The notes: generated by a model from the letters alone, not told the origin. DNA of 64,000 bases from Algoriphagus faecimaris (GCF_900101705.1 NZ_FNAC01000009.1:1-64000); one strand, 5' to 3'. Shown: positions 1 to 9,185, counted from the first letter of the stretch. Made by a program: numbers and translations.

Positions 1-289
1 CGGGCCTTGCCCAGGGGACTTTTACAGTTTCGGTCTTGCCATCAGCTGTTTGTACTCTGGGAACCCGTGCATGAAGGAAACATTTATGTTGGAAAAAATT
101 GAGATGCTGCCAGGTCCTTTCGACCGTATCATGGGTCTTCCCGTTCGGGAATTTAAAACCCTTCTCGAAGTCAAGATATATATCGATCTGGCCGTGGTGC
201 CCAGCCTCAGGCTTTGTCATTATTATCTCCTTTACATGCCATGGCTTCTCTAGACCTAGGGCCATCTCAAAAATCTGATTGCTGTTCAT
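1..289 (-). CDS. ISL3-family (ISAon1-like) transposase, N-terminal part, truncated by window edge
   Basis: Reading the minus strand from an ATG at 287-289 gives 96 codons open to the window edge. The peptide contains FEMALGLEKPWHVKEI, GQIDIYLDFEKGFKFP and, near the edge, HLNFFQHKCFLHARVPRV followed by VKVPWARP. This is the N-terminal zinc-ribbon/HTH part typical of Bacteroidota ISL3 transposases of the ISAon1 type, recognised from memory. The catalytic DDE part lies outside the window. An internal ATG at 218-220 preceded by GGAG could be mistaken for the start, but the family's conserved FEMALGL segment lies upstream of it. Confidence 0.82.
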   Translation of the reverse strand, partial: MNSNQIFEMALGLEKPWHVKEIIMTKPEAGHHGQIDIYLDFEKGFKFPNGKTHDTVERTWQHLNFFQHKCFLHARVPRVQTADGKTETVKVPWARP

Positions 290-353
290 GAAACTAAAAT
301 AGATACTTTCCCTAAATCAGTTTCCAGTTACCCACTATAAATCATCTAGAGCC
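1..353 (-). mobile_element. Insertion sequence (ISL3 family), left end with candidate terminal repeat
   Basis: The transposase fragment is preceded on the minus strand by GGCTCTAGATGATTTATAG beginning at 353. ISL3-family elements commonly start with GGCTCT-type termini, so 353 is the proposed outer end. The other end is outside the window, so the inverted repeat and the target duplication cannot be confirmed. The boundary is an inference. Confidence 0.5.
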
Positions 354-826
354 ATATTCTATTTATTAGTGGAAAAACAAAAAGTTTTTTGGAGAGAATA
401 TTTTGAAAAACAGTTAATTTTTGGATTTAACTCTCTTTGGTAAAAACTAGAATTAATCAATGGAATTGATTCCCCCCTAAATCAAGTAAAAAGTAAGCTT
501 ATGAAGGGAAAGCCTTAGATGATAGCGGATGAAGCTCTCAAATTAATGATAATTGGATAACAAAGAGAAATGGACCGTTGTATATAGGCTGATTTTCATA
601 TTTAAAAAGTTAGTAATTCCTCTAAGACGTCAGAGTATGTCTCCATTAATATTGCTTTTCTCTCCTTTACAAACAGAACCACCCTAAAACTATCACTTAA
701 AGAAAGTCTAAACCTGATCCCATTGAGTCACATTTTCAAAAACAAAAAAAATTAAGATGAATTACAAAGATTCCTTAATTTAAAAAAACCGTGTTATATT
801 TTCGACTTCATTAAAATTTTTAAAAA
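354..826. other. Intergenic region between IS end and GMC oxidoreductase gene; no gene seen
   Basis: This AT-rich stretch has stops in all frames and no convincing RNA gene. It may hold decayed sequence near the IS insertion. A TATATTTT near 793-801 is only a weak match to the Bacteroidota -7 box TAnnTTTG and could belong to the downstream oxidoreductase gene. Confidence 0.5.
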
Positions 827-2569
827 ATGAGCTTTCAAATCAAAGAAACTCCTGATAGCTATGACGTCATCATCGTAGGCTCAGGAGCAGGAGGTGGAAT
901 GGCCTCAAAAGTGCTTTCAGAAGCAGGTCTTTCTGTGGCTGTGGTTGAAGCAGGTGGGGATTTCGATCCTGCCAAAGAAGAAGATAGAACCCAGTTAAGA
1001 CCACCTTGGGAATCCCCTAGAAGAGGCGCAGGCACCAGAATACGCCCCTTTGGGGATTTTGATGCTGCGATTGGGGGGTGGGATATCGAAGGTGAACCTT
1101 ACACCCGAAAGAATGGGACTCAATTTGACTGGTTTAGGTCTAGAATGGTGGGTGGACGAACCAATCACTGGGGCAGAATTTCACTGCGCTTTGGCCCTAA
1201 TGATTTCAAACGGGCAAGTATAGATGGCATGGGAGACGACTGGCCTATTGGCTACGATGATTTGAAGCCTTACTATGACCGAGTAGACAAATTAATCGGT
1301 GTATTTGGAACCAAAGAAGGTATTTATAACGAACCCGACGGTTTCTTCCTTCCTCCTCCGAAGCCTCGACTTCATGAACTTTTTATCAAAAAAGGGGCAG
1401 ATAAGGCAGCCATTCCGATGATCCCCTCCCGCCTTTCAATGCTGACTAGACCGATCAACAACGAGCGTGGCGTCTGCTTTTTCTGTAATCAATGTAATCG
1501 AGCCTGTCAAGCCTATGCAGATTTCTCAGCGGGTACTTGCCTCGTACATCCTGCAATGAAAAAAGGGAAAGTGGACCTTTTCACACATTCTATGGTGCGC
1601 AAAGTTACTACCGACGATAAAGGGAAAGCCACGGGTGTATCTTTTGTCTCAAAAGTGGATATGAAGGAATATAAACTCCGGTCAAGAGTTGTCGTCTTAG
1701 GGGCCTCGGCATGTGAGTCTGCACGAATCATGATGAATTCCAAATCAAAGTCCCACCCCAATGGAATTGGCGGAGATTCAGACGCACTAGGAAGATATCT
1801 ACATGATTCTACCGGAGCCGACCGGATGGGAATCATGCCAGATCTAATCGATCGGGAGCGATACAATGAAGACGGTGTAGGCGGAATGCATATGTACACG
1901 CCTTGGTGGTTGGACAACAAAAAGCTGGACTTTGCCCGAGGCTATCATATCGAATATTGGGGGGGAATGGGTCAGCCTGCATACGGCACAGGAATGAGTA
2001 TGGATAGCATGCGGAAATACATCAAAGATGAATTTGGCACCCCTAGTCCTAATGGAGGCTATGGCGAAGGCTTGAAAAAAGACATTCGGAGAATTTACGG
2101 CTCTACACTGGGGATGTCTGGTCGAGGAGAAAGTATTCCTCGCCATGAAAATTATTGCGAGATCGACCCCAATGTCGTCGATAAATATGGAATACCGGTG
2201 CTTCGCTTTAATTACAACTGGAGCGATCAGGAAATCAAGCAGGCCAAGCACATGCAGGATACTTTCGAGGAGATCCTGACCAATGCCGGAGCTATTCTAC
2301 TTGGAAGCAAGCCTGGGCCCGAGTCCAAATATGGTCTAGCTGCTCCAGGCCGAATTATCCACGAAGTAGGTACCACCCGGATGGGAAAGGACCCCAAATC
2401 CTCCGTGGTCAATTCCAACTGCCAAGCTCACGACTGTGACAATCTTTTCGTGGTAGATGCAGGACCATTTGTATCTCAAGCAGACAAAAATCCTACATGG
2501 ACCATTTTGGCCTTATCTTGGAGAACATCAGATTACATCGTAGATCAATTGAAACAAAAAAACATTTAA
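827..2569 (+). CDS. GMC-family FAD-dependent oxidoreductase with a Cys cluster motif (sugar/glucoside dehydrogenase type)
   Basis: 580 aa. The N-terminus has the FAD-binding Rossmann motif VIIVGSGAGGGMASK followed by VAVVEAGG. The C-terminus has the GMC segment with HEVGTTRMG, LFVVDAGPF and KNPTWTILAL, holding the usual catalytic His/Asn region. Residues 217-227 read CFFCNQCNRAC, with a further Cys at 238. Such spacing suggests an iron-sulfur cluster like those reported for FAD-glucose and fructose dehydrogenase large subunits. The partner small subunit starts 3 bp downstream. The enzyme has no signal peptide of its own and probably leaves the cell with its Tat-signal partner. The likely role is periplasmic oxidation of a sugar or glycoside (for example 3-dehydrogenation). 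The substrate cannot be read from the sequence. Confidence 0.88.
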   Translation: MSFQIKETPDSYDVIIVGSGAGGGMASKVLSEAGLSVAVVEAGGDFDPAKEEDRTQLRPPWESPRRGAGTRIRPFGDFDAAIGGWDIEGEPYTRKNGTQFDWFRSRMVGGRTNHWGRISLRFGPNDFKRASIDGMGDDWPIGYDDLKPYYDRVDKLIGVFGTKEGIYNEPDGFFLPPPKPRLHELFIKKGADKAAIPMIPSRLSMLTRPINNERGVCFFCNQCNRACQAYADFSAGTCLVHPAMKKGKVDLFTHSMVRKVTTDDKGKATGVSFVSKVDMKEYKLRSRVVVLGASACESARIMMNSKSKSHPNGIGGDSDALGRYLHDSTGADRMGIMPDLIDRERYNEDGVGGMHMYTPWWLDNKKLDFARGYHIEYWGGMGQPAYGTGMSMDSMRKYIKDEFGTPSPNGGYGEGLKKDIRRIYGSTLGMSGRGESIPRHENYCEIDPNVVDKYGIPVLRFNYNWSDQEIKQAKHMQDTFEEILTNAGAILLGSKPGPESKYGLAAPGRIIHEVGTTRMGKDPKSSVVNSNCQAHDCDNLFVVDAGPFVSQADKNPTWTILALSWRTSDYIVDQLKQKNI

Positions 2570-2572
2570 GCC

Positions 2573-3277
2573 ATGAACAGAAGAGAAAACCTCAAACTGC
2601 TATTCACTGGCTCAATTGGAGCAGGTTTACTACTCACTGGTTGTGAACCTGAGGAGCAAATAGTGACCGGTCAAGTCTTTGATGGAGGCACAAAAGGTGG
2701 CCGTACCGAGGAAGAGAAAATCAGAGATGCCAAGCTCCTTTCGGAAAGCTTTTTTACCGATGAGGAGCGAAAAAAACTGGACACCTTGGCGAATATCATT
2801 ATGCCAGCCGATGGGGAATCTCCGGCTGCAACCGAGCTCAAGGTGACTGATTTTATCGATTTTATGATGGTGGACCAGCCTAGCTATCAGACTCCCATGC
2901 GGGGTGGATTGATGTGGCTAGACTTTGAAGCGGATGAGAAGTTTGGCAAACCATTCAATGATCTTTCCAAAGACCAAGTCATCGAAATCGTGGAATTAGT
3001 AGCCTGGCCAGACAAAGCCGAACCCGCCTACGAAGGGGGAGTCAAATGGTTTAATTTACTCAGAAACCTTACCTGCACAGGATACTTCACAACCGAAGCC
3101 GGCTGGAAATACATGGGATATCAAGGCAACAGACCCAATGTCTGGGATGGAATCCCTCAAGAAGTATTAGATAAGCATGGCTTGGCCAATCCAAGCCAAT
3201 ACGCAGACTTATACCTCAAACCGGAAGACCGGGCAAAAGTCGTCCAATGGGATGAAGAAGGAAATATTATCGGGTAA
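2573..3277 (+). CDS. Gluconate 2-dehydrogenase subunit 3-family protein (small subunit of GMC dehydrogenase), lipoprotein
   Basis: 234 aa, starting 3 bp after the GMC gene stop, so clearly co-transcribed. The N-terminus MNRRENLKLLF has a twin-arginine motif (RRxxLK) and continues to a lipobox LLLTGC with Cys24, so a Tat-exported, lipid-anchored protein is likely. The body matches the subunit-3 family seen beside GMC dehydrogenases, with LDTLANIIMPADGESP and LTCTGYFTTEAGWKYMGYQG. Family knowledge suggests it acts as export chaperone and assembly partner for the flavoprotein. A strong terminator follows. No cytochrome subunit is adjacent, so the electron acceptor is unknown. Confidence 0.85.
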   Translation: MNRRENLKLLFTGSIGAGLLLTGCEPEEQIVTGQVFDGGTKGGRTEEEKIRDAKLLSESFFTDEERKKLDTLANIIMPADGESPAATELKVTDFIDFMMVDQPSYQTPMRGGLMWLDFEADEKFGKPFNDLSKDQVIEIVELVAWPDKAEPAYEGGVKWFNLLRNLTCTGYFTTEAGWKYMGYQGNRPNVWDGIPQEVLDKHGLANPSQYADLYLKPEDRAKVVQWDEEGNIIG

Positions 3278-3284
3278 ATTGTTC

Positions 3285-3318
3285 AAAAAAACCGCGGAAA
3301 TCGAACCGCGGTTTTTTT
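3285..3318 (+). terminator. Rho-independent terminator after the dehydrogenase pair
   Basis: AAAAAACCGCGG and CCGCGGTTTTTT form a perfect hairpin stem with a short loop and a T tract, just after the subunit 3 stop codon. Confidence 0.9.
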
Positions 3319-3352
3319 ATTTCGTAGTATTTTTCCTGTCTAAATCCACACT

Positions 3353-4408
3353 ATGAAGAATCATTTATTAAAATCTCTTTTCCTTTTTGGAATACTATCT
3401 CTCACAGTAGCCTGCTCTAAAAATGTAACCATGACCCGGTTGATGCCCGCTGCGGTGACTGTACCCTCGGAAATTCAAAAAATAGTCATCCTGGATCGAA
3501 CCAAACCTCAAAATGAAATGGTAAGCGTCATAGAAGGGTTAATTACTGGTGAGCTCCCTTTTGAAGTACGCAACGCTATAGAGGCGACACTTTCTTCCCT
3601 TCAGCAAACCCTAAATACCAGCCCAAGATATGAGGTAGTTCGAGCCAATCAACGCCTAACGGGTGGTATGTTTGGGCAAATTTTTCCAAGCCCCCTAGAC
3701 TGGTATACTGTGGAGAGAATATGTCAAGAATACCAAGCAGATGCTGTTTTGGTTTTAGAAAACTTCAATTCTGATTTCGTCACCACTGACCGGGTTCAGA
3801 TGATTAAAAAGACCGTAGGAGAAGGAAAAGAAGCCCGTACTGTAGAAGTAAAAGGAGTTTATATGGAAGGTTTGGCAGATGTTTCTGCAGGATTTCGACT
3901 TTATGACCCTATCGGAAAAAACATCATAGATCAACAGCGCTTCCAAAAAACCAATACCTGGTCCGCTGAAGCGGAAACCAAAACCCAAGCTTTGGCTCTA
4001 CTCATCGCCAAAGCAGATGCAACCCGAATAGTGGGAGAATTGGCAGGCGCTGGTTATGCTGCTAAAATTGCTCCTATGTATGTCAATATCGACAGAGGCT
4101 TTTTTCCCAAATCGAAGACCCATCCAGCTGTGGCCGAAGGGGCTCGCTATGCCGAGGTGGACCAATGGGAGCAAGCCATCGAAACATGGGAATCTGCGAT
4201 ACCTGAGGCTGATCAAAAAACCGGGGGAATGCTTCTTTACAATATTGCTGTAGGGTATGAATTACTGGGAAGCCTAGACTTAGCCAAGGATTGGGCTGGC
4301 AAAGCCTACACCCAGTACGGGTTAAAAAAAGCAAAAAACTACGTGCGCACTTTGGATCAAGAAATTCAAAATGCGAATTTGTTGAATCATCAGATGACAA
4401 ATAATTAA
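3353..4408 (+). CDS. DUF6340-like lipoprotein with C-terminal TPR-like helices
   Basis: 351 aa. The signal peptide ends in a lipobox LTVAC (Cys21). The protein then runs through IQKIVILDRTKP to a central region with YQADAVLVLENF, the pattern of Bacteroidota proteins named DUF6340 (from memory). The C-terminal part (about 255-340) has helical pairs such as RYAEVDQWEQAIETWE and LLYNIAVGYELLGSLDLAKD that look like tetratricopeptide repeats. It is probably anchored in the outer or inner membrane facing the periplasm. It may be the first gene of the lipoprotein cluster that follows 16 bp downstream. The function is unknown. Confidence 0.75.
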   Translation: MKNHLLKSLFLFGILSLTVACSKNVTMTRLMPAAVTVPSEIQKIVILDRTKPQNEMVSVIEGLITGELPFEVRNAIEATLSSLQQTLNTSPRYEVVRANQRLTGGMFGQIFPSPLDWYTVERICQEYQADAVLVLENFNSDFVTTDRVQMIKKTVGEGKEARTVEVKGVYMEGLADVSAGFRLYDPIGKNIIDQQRFQKTNTWSAEAETKTQALALLIAKADATRIVGELAGAGYAAKIAPMYVNIDRGFFPKSKTHPAVAEGARYAEVDQWEQAIETWESAIPEADQKTGGMLLYNIAVGYELLGSLDLAKDWAGKAYTQYGLKKAKNYVRTLDQEIQNANLLNHQMTNN

Positions 4409-4423
4409 TCTAAATCTATCCTT

Positions 4424-5626
4424 ATGAAGCATTCTTTTTACAGCTTTTTATTGGTCATCCTATTTTCCTGCGGAAATGAAAAGTCTAATGAAGCTAATCA
4501 AAGCCTCGGAAACTCATCTTCTGAGACAAATCTTATCCTTCAGAAAGTGGATTCTGTAGATTACCAGATACTGGGTGACCCCATTCTTTCTGATGTAAGC
4601 GAAGAGGGTTCTCACATTCTATTTTACGATTATGCATCCAGCGAAATTATATCCATCGATCAAGATGGCCAGCTTTTAGGGAGATTTTCAAAGAAAGAAG
4701 ATACTCCCGATGCCTATGGTTTTATGATGGAATTGCCCGGTTTCTTAGGGAATAATCAGGTAGCTTTAGCTGGGATGCGAGGAGTATTCATTTACAACCT
4801 TGAGGGAGATCTGGTGAAAAAAATCGATCATCCGGAGTCTGTAGGAGGAGCGGCCTTCATGCCGATTGCTGGGAAATCGATCGAAACTGTCCGCTGGAAT
4901 GGGAAGGATTATTTATTACCAAAATCTGTCAGAGGTAGGGACACTTATCCGGGTGAGCAAGCATTTTACGACCGATTCAGAGCACTGGAATGGGTCGATG
5001 TAGCATCCGGAGAATCCCAGGAGATCATTCCTTTTGAGGAAGGGAGTTTGTTCAAAAACGGTTATGGCTACATCGTAAGTGACTACACCCCGGCTTTTGA
5101 ATGGGTAGATGAGCGGCTTTATATTAGTTTGGGAGCAGATCCAAAGCTACATATTTATCAGTTTTCTGAAAATGAATTTAAGCGAGATACGACTATCCTC
5201 ATGGATATACCGGGGTTTCAGGAATTAGTCCTCACAGAACGGAGCGAATTCCAAGAAGGGACAGTTTCACTTAATGGAAGCACGCCCGCCATCCGAAATA
5301 TCCATCGAATTAATGATCTATTGGTCATTCATTACTTTGGCGGGTTGGATCCTGCCGCCACGGAAGAAGCCGAGCAGCTTTGGATGTCTGGAAATGAAGA
5401 AGAAGCAGAGTTGTTATTTGAAAAACTGGAGCGAGAAGCTTCCAAAGGTTTGTTGATTTTTGATCCTGAAACCCAAAAATTTCTAGCAAATCTACCTTTT
5501 CCACTAGGAGTAGATGAAGGGGGACTATCAGCGGGCGGAAATTTCCTTTGGTTTCAAAAAGCTCCTTCCGAGGAGGAGGAAGAAGACTTTGTACGATTTT
5601 ATAAATACAAACTGGAGGGAATATGA
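4424..5626 (+). CDS. DUF4221-type lipoprotein, propeller-like (paralogue 1 of 4)
   Basis: 400 aa. The signal ends at LFSC (Cys16), giving a lipoprotein. The mature part is rich in short beta-strand pairs such as ILFYDYASSEIISIDQDGQ and VFIYNLEGDLVKKIDHP, consistent with a beta-propeller fold. It resembles the uncharacterised DUF4221 family common in Cyclobacteriaceae. It is the most divergent of four tandem copies and has a longer acidic C-terminal half. Its stop overlaps the next start by 4 bp. The function is unknown; surface binding or sensing is only a guess. Confidence 0.72.
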   Translation: MKHSFYSFLLVILFSCGNEKSNEANQSLGNSSSETNLILQKVDSVDYQILGDPILSDVSEEGSHILFYDYASSEIISIDQDGQLLGRFSKKEDTPDAYGFMMELPGFLGNNQVALAGMRGVFIYNLEGDLVKKIDHPESVGGAAFMPIAGKSIETVRWNGKDYLLPKSVRGRDTYPGEQAFYDRFRALEWVDVASGESQEIIPFEEGSLFKNGYGYIVSDYTPAFEWVDERLYISLGADPKLHIYQFSENEFKRDTTILMDIPGFQELVLTERSEFQEGTVSLNGSTPAIRNIHRINDLLVIHYFGGLDPAATEEAEQLWMSGNEEEAELLFEKLEREASKGLLIFDPETQKFLANLPFPLGVDEGGLSAGGNFLWFQKAPSEEEEEDFVRFYKYKLEGI

Positions 5627-6759
5627 GATTTACAATTACGTTTTTTCTTTGTTCAATTTTATTTTTTGGATGCAAGGATGATAGTGGGGAGTCAGAAAGC
5701 GATGAAAGCCTAAGTAATGAATGGGAGTTGGAGATTTTAGATTCGATTCAGGTGGATTACATGGGGAATATTTGGGATGCAACTTTTAAAAATGGGCATG
5801 GTTATCTAAGAGATATTTCAAGTAATTCTTTGGTGAAGTTTGATACCACGGGAGGAGTTGTGACTCAAAAAACCTATCCTAAGGAGGGGCCTGGCGCTGT
5901 GGATTGGTTTTCAAGTCTAGTAATTTCTGAAAAAGATGAATTATATGCTTCCACCTACGGTCAGAAAATCCATCACTTTGACAAAAATTTGAATTTGATC
6001 GAAAACTTAGAAATGCCTTTTATCTCCGAATCCAGAGGTGGGAGAAGAAATGCGAAGAATATTAGTTTTTGGCAGGATAAACTTTTACTCTGGTATCCAG
6101 GTAGAGATGGAATCAGCCCATACATTAATCACTTTTTTAGAGATCACCCCATTTTAGAGCTATTTGACCCTGAAAGTCAAAATTCCACAGCTATGATCCG
6201 AATCCCAGAAACTTCAAAATTTAATTCAGAATTATTCTTTGACCGACCCAATGTTCAGTTTTCCATTTCAGATGACACTTTATATTTTGCACTTTCTAAT
6301 GAGGAGCTTATTCATATTTACTCCTTAGCGGATAGTGGAAAATGGGTGAGAAGTATCAATTTTGACCCTTCGGTTTTCCACCTTATCCCGGGTCAAAAAG
6401 AACCGGTTGGATATGTATCAGGGAATACTATGTATGAAGCAGAAATAGAAGGTATATATGCTTCAAAAGCAGGAGTAGTTATTAATTATCAAAGTGGAAT
6501 ACCCGAGGATATTTTTACCCAGTTTGAATTGAATAAACCCGAAAACTATTACCGATACCCTGAATTCAGAAAAAGCTTTTTACGGATCTACAATGAGGAA
6601 GAAGGACTTTCAAACGAACTGACTATTCCTGCCAAGATCGATTTTATTTTAAACATTGAGTCTCCCGAAAAGCCCTTTTACGCCCTCCGGAATGACGAAT
6701 ATCTAGGCGAAGAAAAAGAATTCTTGACCTTTTATAAACTCCAATTAAAGCGTAAATGA
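5623..6759 (+). CDS. DUF4221-type lipoprotein, propeller-like (paralogue 2 of 4)
   Basis: 378 aa. The signal ends at LFFGC (Cys17), followed by KDDSGESESDE. This acidic Lys-Asp-Asp stretch after the lipid Cys fits the Bacteroidota lipoprotein export signal that sends proteins to the cell surface (established for Capnocytophaga and Flavobacterium). The core shares the pattern DSIQVDYMGNIWDATFKNG with its neighbours' DSLVVDYLGNL segments. It overlaps both neighbouring genes by 4 bp. The role is unknown. Confidence 0.72.
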   Translation: MRFTITFFLCSILFFGCKDDSGESESDESLSNEWELEILDSIQVDYMGNIWDATFKNGHGYLRDISSNSLVKFDTTGGVVTQKTYPKEGPGAVDWFSSLVISEKDELYASTYGQKIHHFDKNLNLIENLEMPFISESRGGRRNAKNISFWQDKLLLWYPGRDGISPYINHFFRDHPILELFDPESQNSTAMIRIPETSKFNSELFFDRPNVQFSISDDTLYFALSNEELIHIYSLADSGKWVRSINFDPSVFHLIPGQKEPVGYVSGNTMYEAEIEGIYASKAGVVINYQSGIPEDIFTQFELNKPENYYRYPEFRKSFLRIYNEEEGLSNELTIPAKIDFILNIESPEKPFYALRNDEYLGEEKEFLTFYKLQLKRK

Positions 6760-7919
6760 AAACCAAACTCATCCTTTTTTCAATCCTTTTAGCTGTGCTA
6801 GCTAGCTGTGGCAAAACCGAAAAGCCATTAGCACCACTAAGCGAACAGCATTTTAATTTTGAAATCTATGACTCGCTCGTGGTAGATTATTTAGGGAATT
6901 TATTTTTGGCAGACATTTCCGAAGATGAAAAGAAGTTTCTTTTGATTGATCAGCAGACCGATACAATATTTGTCACCAATGATGAGGGTAAAATCCTACA
7001 CAAATACACACGAAAAGGGGATGGACCAGGCTACTATCAGCAGACAAGATTAGGCCCTCCTCAATTTTTAACTGATTCTGAAATCATCTTTCCTGCCTAT
7101 GATGGTTTTCATGTTTATTCTTTGTCAGGTGAACCTGTAAAAACCTATTCTCCGGATTTCGATATTAGAGTTTCACTAATCAATCTATTCAAGAATAATT
7201 TGATCATTCAAGAGGAGCAAATTATTTTCCCTTTTGAGGGAAGAATAGCCGATGAGTATGGCGTGGAAGGAAGGGAATTCCAACAGAAAGTTAAAAAACT
7301 GGAAGTTGCGAATCTTATCTCTGGAGATTTTACTCCTGCACTCCCTTTTCCAAAAGCTTCTAAATTTAGCAGCGCTGAGAAAAGCCACCTTAATATCAAT
7401 TACGCTTTAGCACTTTCAAAAAAAGATGACAGTTTATACGTGGCATTTCGAAATGAACCAGTTATTTACTCCTATCACCTTTCGGATTTAGACAGTCCAG
7501 CATCGATTTATAAAATCTCATTTCCCGAGTTCATTGAAAAAGAGCCAAAGGACGCAGATAAATTTGGGCAGTATGAAATGAAGGATGTCTATACAGGATC
7601 TTTGAATCAAGTATTCGCATTGGACAATAATCAATTCTTGGCAAACTACGCCAGAGGTTTGACTGATGAAGAATTTGAGCAGATCAGTTCAGAATTTTCA
7701 GATGACAACTCAAAACTTTTTGAAGAGTTAAGAAAGAAAAATACCACTGGCTGGGTACTTTATGATGGAAGCTCCGTTTCTAGAATAATCGAAGAACATC
7801 CCAATCTTGGCTTTATGGGGAAATTCATTTCCAAAGATAAAATCTGGTTTTCGCTTGATTTTCAAGAAGTGGAAAAAGACTATTCAATTTTTTATAAAAC
7901 TAAAATACTATCCAAATGA
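6756..7919 (+). CDS. DUF4221-type lipoprotein, propeller-like (paralogue 3 of 4)
   Basis: 387 aa. The lipobox is LASC (Cys18). It is the close sister of the next gene: both carry APLSEQ, then FEIYDSLVVDYLGNL, then IDQxTDTIFVTNxEG, and end with ISKDxIWFSLxF and a YK(T)K motif. The high similarity across the full length shows a recent tandem duplication. It overlaps its neighbours by 4 bp on each side, so the four genes are probably translationally coupled. The function is unknown. Confidence 0.73.
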   Translation: MKTKLILFSILLAVLASCGKTEKPLAPLSEQHFNFEIYDSLVVDYLGNLFLADISEDEKKFLLIDQQTDTIFVTNDEGKILHKYTRKGDGPGYYQQTRLGPPQFLTDSEIIFPAYDGFHVYSLSGEPVKTYSPDFDIRVSLINLFKNNLIIQEEQIIFPFEGRIADEYGVEGREFQQKVKKLEVANLISGDFTPALPFPKASKFSSAEKSHLNINYALALSKKDDSLYVAFRNEPVIYSYHLSDLDSPASIYKISFPEFIEKEPKDADKFGQYEMKDVYTGSLNQVFALDNNQFLANYARGLTDEEFEQISSEFSDDNSKLFEELRKKNTTGWVLYDGSSVSRIIEEHPNLGFMGKFISKDKIWFSLDFQEVEKDYSIFYKTKILSK

Positions 7920-9091
7920 AAAAAGTATCTCGATTCTACCTTATCGGTTTTATACTTTTCCTAGTATCCTGCTCAGGCGATAAGGAAGAAGCTAGATCGG
8001 CTGCACCACTTAGCGAACAAGCTTTAAAGTTCGAGATCTACGATTCTTTGGTCGTGGATTATTTGGGAAATTTACTATTGATGGACATCAGTCCTGATGG
8101 GGAAAATTACCTGATGATCGATCAAAATACAGACACCATTTTTGTAACGAATCCAGAAGGTGAAATTCAGGAAAAACTATTTTTGAAAGGAGAAGGACCT
8201 GGATTGTACAAAGATTCTCGATGGGGGCTTGCCAAGTATATCTCAAATCAGGAATTTATTTTATCTACAGGATCTTCTTTTTTTCGATTTACAAACACGG
8301 GAGAATTACAAGAGAAATATGAATTGGGTTTTTCGGTCTACTCTACCTTACAAATACCAAACGGAGATAATATTAAGGTTCAAGGAAACCAAATTTATGC
8401 AAATATTTCTGGTAGAGATATCGATGAGTGGGGAGCTGGTGGCACTGATTTTCAGCAAAATGCTCGACAAGTTGAAGTTTTAGATTTGACAACAGGTAAA
8501 TTTGAACCAGCAATCAAATTTCCTAAATCATCAAAATTCAGCAGCACTGAAAAAGCCTATTTTGACCTTCTTTATTTTCGGCAATTAACGGTGACAAAAG
8601 ATAGCCTTTTTTTGATATTCAGAAACGAGCCGAAAATTTTTGGCTACCCAATAAATGACCTAGGACAAGCTCCATCTGTAAAAACAATCCCCTTTAAAAA
8701 TTTTATAGAAAATGAACCTAAAAGCGATAAAGTATCGGATTCATTTAATATAAGAGATCTTTTTGTAGGCACCATCAATGGGATTCACTACACAGAAGAT
8801 CGGGATTTTTTAATTGATTATTTGTCTGGTTTAAGCGAAGAAGAATTCCAAAAAGCAAACTCAGAAACTGGCGGGAATTTCAGTAAGATTTTTGAAATCG
8901 CAGAAAAATTCAACGAAGGAGGCTTTGTGCTTTTTGATGGCTCCCAACTCAGCCCTATCATCGACAAACCGGAGATTATTGGGAACTTAACCAAGTACAT
9001 ATCCAAGGACGAGATCTGGTTTTCGCTTAATTTTTCTGAGGCTGAAAATGACTATTCAGTCATCTATAAGACCAAGCTAGTCAGACAATAA
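7916..9091 (+). CDS. DUF4221-type lipoprotein, propeller-like (paralogue 4 of 4)
   Basis: 391 aa. The lipobox is LVSC (Cys19), followed by SGDKEEARS, an acidic post-Cys stretch compatible with surface export. It is closely related to the preceding gene over its whole length, including a shared IFVTNPEGEIQ strand pair and a central KFPKSSKFSSTEKAYF segment. It is the last gene of the cluster and is followed by an inverted repeat at 9121-9149. The function is unknown. Confidence 0.73.
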   Translation: MKKVSRFYLIGFILFLVSCSGDKEEARSAAPLSEQALKFEIYDSLVVDYLGNLLLMDISPDGENYLMIDQNTDTIFVTNPEGEIQEKLFLKGEGPGLYKDSRWGLAKYISNQEFILSTGSSFFRFTNTGELQEKYELGFSVYSTLQIPNGDNIKVQGNQIYANISGRDIDEWGAGGTDFQQNARQVEVLDLTTGKFEPAIKFPKSSKFSSTEKAYFDLLYFRQLTVTKDSLFLIFRNEPKIFGYPINDLGQAPSVKTIPFKNFIENEPKSDKVSDSFNIRDLFVGTINGIHYTEDRDFLIDYLSGLSEEEFQKANSETGGNFSKIFEIAEKFNEGGFVLFDGSQLSPIIDKPEIIGNLTKYISKDEIWFSLNFSEAENDYSVIYKTKLVRQ

Positions 9092-9120
9092 ATACCATTT
9101 ATCTACTTCCCCTTCCACTT

Positions 9121-9149
9121 GCGGGCAATTCCAATTCGGTTTTGCCCGC
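9121..9149 (+). terminator. Inverted repeat, possible terminator of the lipoprotein cluster
   Basis: GCGGGCAA and TTGCCCGC form an 8-bp stem with a 13-base loop. There is no clean T tract afterwards, so termination is plausible but not certain. Confidence 0.5.
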
Positions 9150-9185
9150 TTATGCTTATATTCCATCGTGATCAAATTAATCGAT

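Noticed and set aside
1513..2251. Long minus-strand frames inside the GMC gene
   Set aside because: They are antisense shadows of a gene with clear family motifs; no independent signals were found.
9121..9149. Inverted repeat as operator for the propeller gene
   Set aside because: It fits better as the end of the lipoprotein operon; there is no sign of a regulator gene nearby.
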